Below, one piece after another: positions 62,623 to 64,000 of a DNA stretch of 64,000 nt. Each line of letters begins with the position of its first letter. Positions within the stretch are counted from its first letter, which is position 1. A program made the position numbers and the translations under genes. The notes under the pieces are model-generated. The model had not been told where the DNA came from and searched no databases. It was given only the letters and a program-made list of their open reading frames with translations. Location of the stretch: assembly GCF_007641235.1 (NCBI RefSeq), contig NZ_CP038157.1:1984001-2048000 (forward strand), in the 5' to 3' direction. This DNA comes from Corynebacterium sanguinis (GTDB lineage Bacteria; Actinomycetota; Actinomycetes; Mycobacteriales; Mycobacteriaceae).

Positions 62623-64000
62623 TCAGCTTTTGTCCAGATATTCCCACTCCTCCGGCACCGTGGACATCAGCGCCTCCATCGCTGCGCGCGCCAGCTGCGG
62701 GTGCTGCTCGACGAAGCGCTCGGCGTCGTCGTAGGCGCGCTGCACGATGTCGTAGTCGTCCACCAGGTTGATCAGCCGCAGCGTGCGGTGGCTGCCGGAC
62801 TGGTTCACGCCCAGGATGTCGCCCTCCTGTCGGGTGCGCAGGTCGAGCTCCGCGAGAGCGAAGCCGTCGGTGGTGGCAGCGACCTGGCAGACGCGCTCGA
62901 ACGCCGGGGACTCCTCCTCGGCAAGCGTGTGGAACAAACACAGCGACTGATTGCCGCCGCGGCCAACGCGCCCGCGCAGCTGGTGGAGCTGGCTCACACC
63001 GAAGTGCTCCGACTCGCGCACCATCATCACGGTCGCGTTGGGCACGTCCACGCCCACCTCGATGACCGTGGTGGACACCAGCACGTCGATCGCCCCGGCG
63101 GCGAAATCCTTCATCACCGCGTCCTTGTCCTCGCCCTTCATCCTGCCGTGGAGAACGCCGACCTCGAGGTCGGCGAACTCGGTGGCTGAGAGCATCGCGG
63201 CGGTGATGAGCACGCCGCCGTCGCCGTCGATACGCGGGCAGACAATATAAGCTTGGCGCCCGGCCTGGGCCTCCTCACGGATCTTCTCCCAGCCGCGCTC
63301 CACCCACGCGGACTTGAACTGCGGGACGACGGAGGACTGGATCGGTTTGCGCCCGCCGGGCAACTCGCGCAGGGTGGAGATTTCCAAGTCACCGAAAACG
63401 GTGATCGCCATGGTGCGCGGGATCGGGGTGGCCGTCATCACCAGCACGTGCGGCGGGTGCTCCCCGCCCTTGGCCCGCAGCGCGTCTCGCTGCTCGACGC
63501 CGAAACGGTGCTGCTCGTCAACCACCACGAGGCCGAGGCGGAAAAACTCCACGCCCTCCTGGATCAGCGCGTGGGTGCCCACCACGATGTCGGCCTGGCC
63601 GGAGACGATGTTGAGCATCGCTTCCTGGCGCTGCGCGGCGGTCATCGACCCCGTCAGCGCCACAACGCTCGTGGTCAGGCCGGCGCGCAGCACGGTTTCC
63701 TGCAGCGAGCGCGCGTGTTGCATAGTCAGCACCTCCGTGGGCGCGAGCAGGGCGCACTGGGAGCCGTTATCCGCCGCCTGGAGCATCGCCAGCAGGCTGA
63801 CGATGGTTTTGCCGGAGCCGACCTCGCCCTGGAGCAGCCGGCTCATCGGGCGCGGCCGCGACATGTCCGCGGTGATGTCGGCCAGTACCTGTTTTTGCCC
63901 GTCGGTCAGGGGAAACGGCAGGTTGCCCAGCAGCTGGTCGAACTGCCCGCCGCGCACCGGGGGCAGCGCGGTCGCGTCCTCGAGCAGGCGATCCGCGCGG
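62623..64000 (-). CDS. recG: ATP-dependent DNA helicase RecG, 3' part
   Basis: The C-terminal about 459 residues of RecG; the gene continues beyond the window. Motif I is LLQGEVGSGKTIVSLLAM, motif II is the DEQH in VVVDEQHRFGVEQRD, motif III is VLVMTATPIPRTMAIT, and motif VI is QLRGRVGRGGNQSLCLF. The wedge-domain N-terminus is missing. RecG reverses stalled replication forks and processes Holliday junctions. It is followed by rsmD and coaD on the same strand, a conserved actinobacterial order. Confidence 0.96.
   Translation of the reverse strand, partial: RADRLLEDATALPPVRGGQFDQLLGNLPFPLTDGQKQVLADITADMSRPRPMSRLLQGEVGSGKTIVSLLAMLQAADNGSQCALLAPTEVLTMQHARSLQETVLRAGLTTSVVALTGSMTAAQRQEAMLNIVSGQADIVVGTHALIQEGVEFFRLGLVVVDEQHRFGVEQRDALRAKGGEHPPHVLVMTATPIPRTMAITVFGDLEISTLRELPGGRKPIQSSVVPQFKSAWVERGWEKIREEAQAGRQAYIVCPRIDGDGGVLITAAMLSATEFADLEVGVLHGRMKGEDKDAVMKDFAAGAIDVLVSTTVIEVGVDVPNATVMMVRESEHFGVSQLHQLRGRVGRGGNQSLCLFHTLAEEESPAFERVCQVAATTDGFALAELDLRTRQEGDILGVNQSGSHRTLRLINLVDDYDIVQRAYDDAERFVEQHPQLARAAMEALMSTVPEEWEYLDKS

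Overview
The window looks like chromosomal DNA of a Corynebacterium-type actinomycete. The evidence is high G+C coding DNA, rRNA spacers without tRNA genes, an argCJBDFRGH cluster, the order tyrS / TPR protein / HAD phosphatase known from Corynebacterium and Mycobacterium, an HelD-type RNA-polymerase motor, a DUF222-HNH protein, and several genes whose -10 box sits only 6-8 bases before the start codon (leaderless mRNAs). The genus is an inference from content; no search was run.

Layout. 1-1.9 kb: HAD phosphatase and Arg/Gly-rich TPR protein (minus). 1.97-2.63 kb: an array of about ten palindromic repeats of roughly 47-bp periodicity, followed by the terminator of the rRNA operon. 2.7-8.6 kb: a complete 16S-23S-5S operon (minus), with a clear promoter and recognisable pre-16S and pre-23S processing stems. 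8.7-18.7 kb: tyrS, a Trm112-like protein and the full arginine cluster, mostly joined by 1-4 base overlaps. 18.8-24.8 kb: infC-rpmI-rplT, then an rRNA methyltransferase and pheST. infC appears to start with ATC and is preceded by a terminator-like attenuator.

24.8-32.2 kb is the most unusual part. A leaderless sensor kinase gene is followed by a tiny gene for a secreted peptide with two cysteines, then by a response regulator broken by an in-frame TAG. Facing them is a tandem family of related secreted beta-rich proteins. The copy nearest the regulator is split by an IS3-family element that itself carries an IS30-family element. The middle copy is intact. The two-domain copy carries a one-base deletion and a nonsense codon. 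This looks like a peptide-signalling/secreted-effector locus in decay.

32.4-50.3 kb is housekeeping: uvrA, a metallo-hydrolase, a DoxX-type membrane protein with a long charged helical tail, HelD-like ATPase, two universal stress proteins, uvrB, coaE, rpsA, a winged-helix protein, polA and a peptide transporter. 50.5-51.7 kb holds a dicarboxylate/amino-acid symporter pseudogene with two lesions. 51.7-58.1 kb: DUF218 protein, two CNNM-type transporters behind a structured leader that can hide their ribosome binding site, a lipoprotein, a DUF222-HNH protein and an odd 74-nt tRNA with a CAA anticodon but no long variable arm. 58.2-64 kb: hemolysin-III protein, a polar amino acid ABC transporter, coaD, rsmD and the 3' part of recG, which runs off the window.

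Four protein genes have been inactivated: the response regulator, secreted copies A and D/C, and the symporter. The long housekeeping frames are intact, which argues for real gene decay rather than poor sequence, although single-base errors cannot be excluded from the sequence alone.
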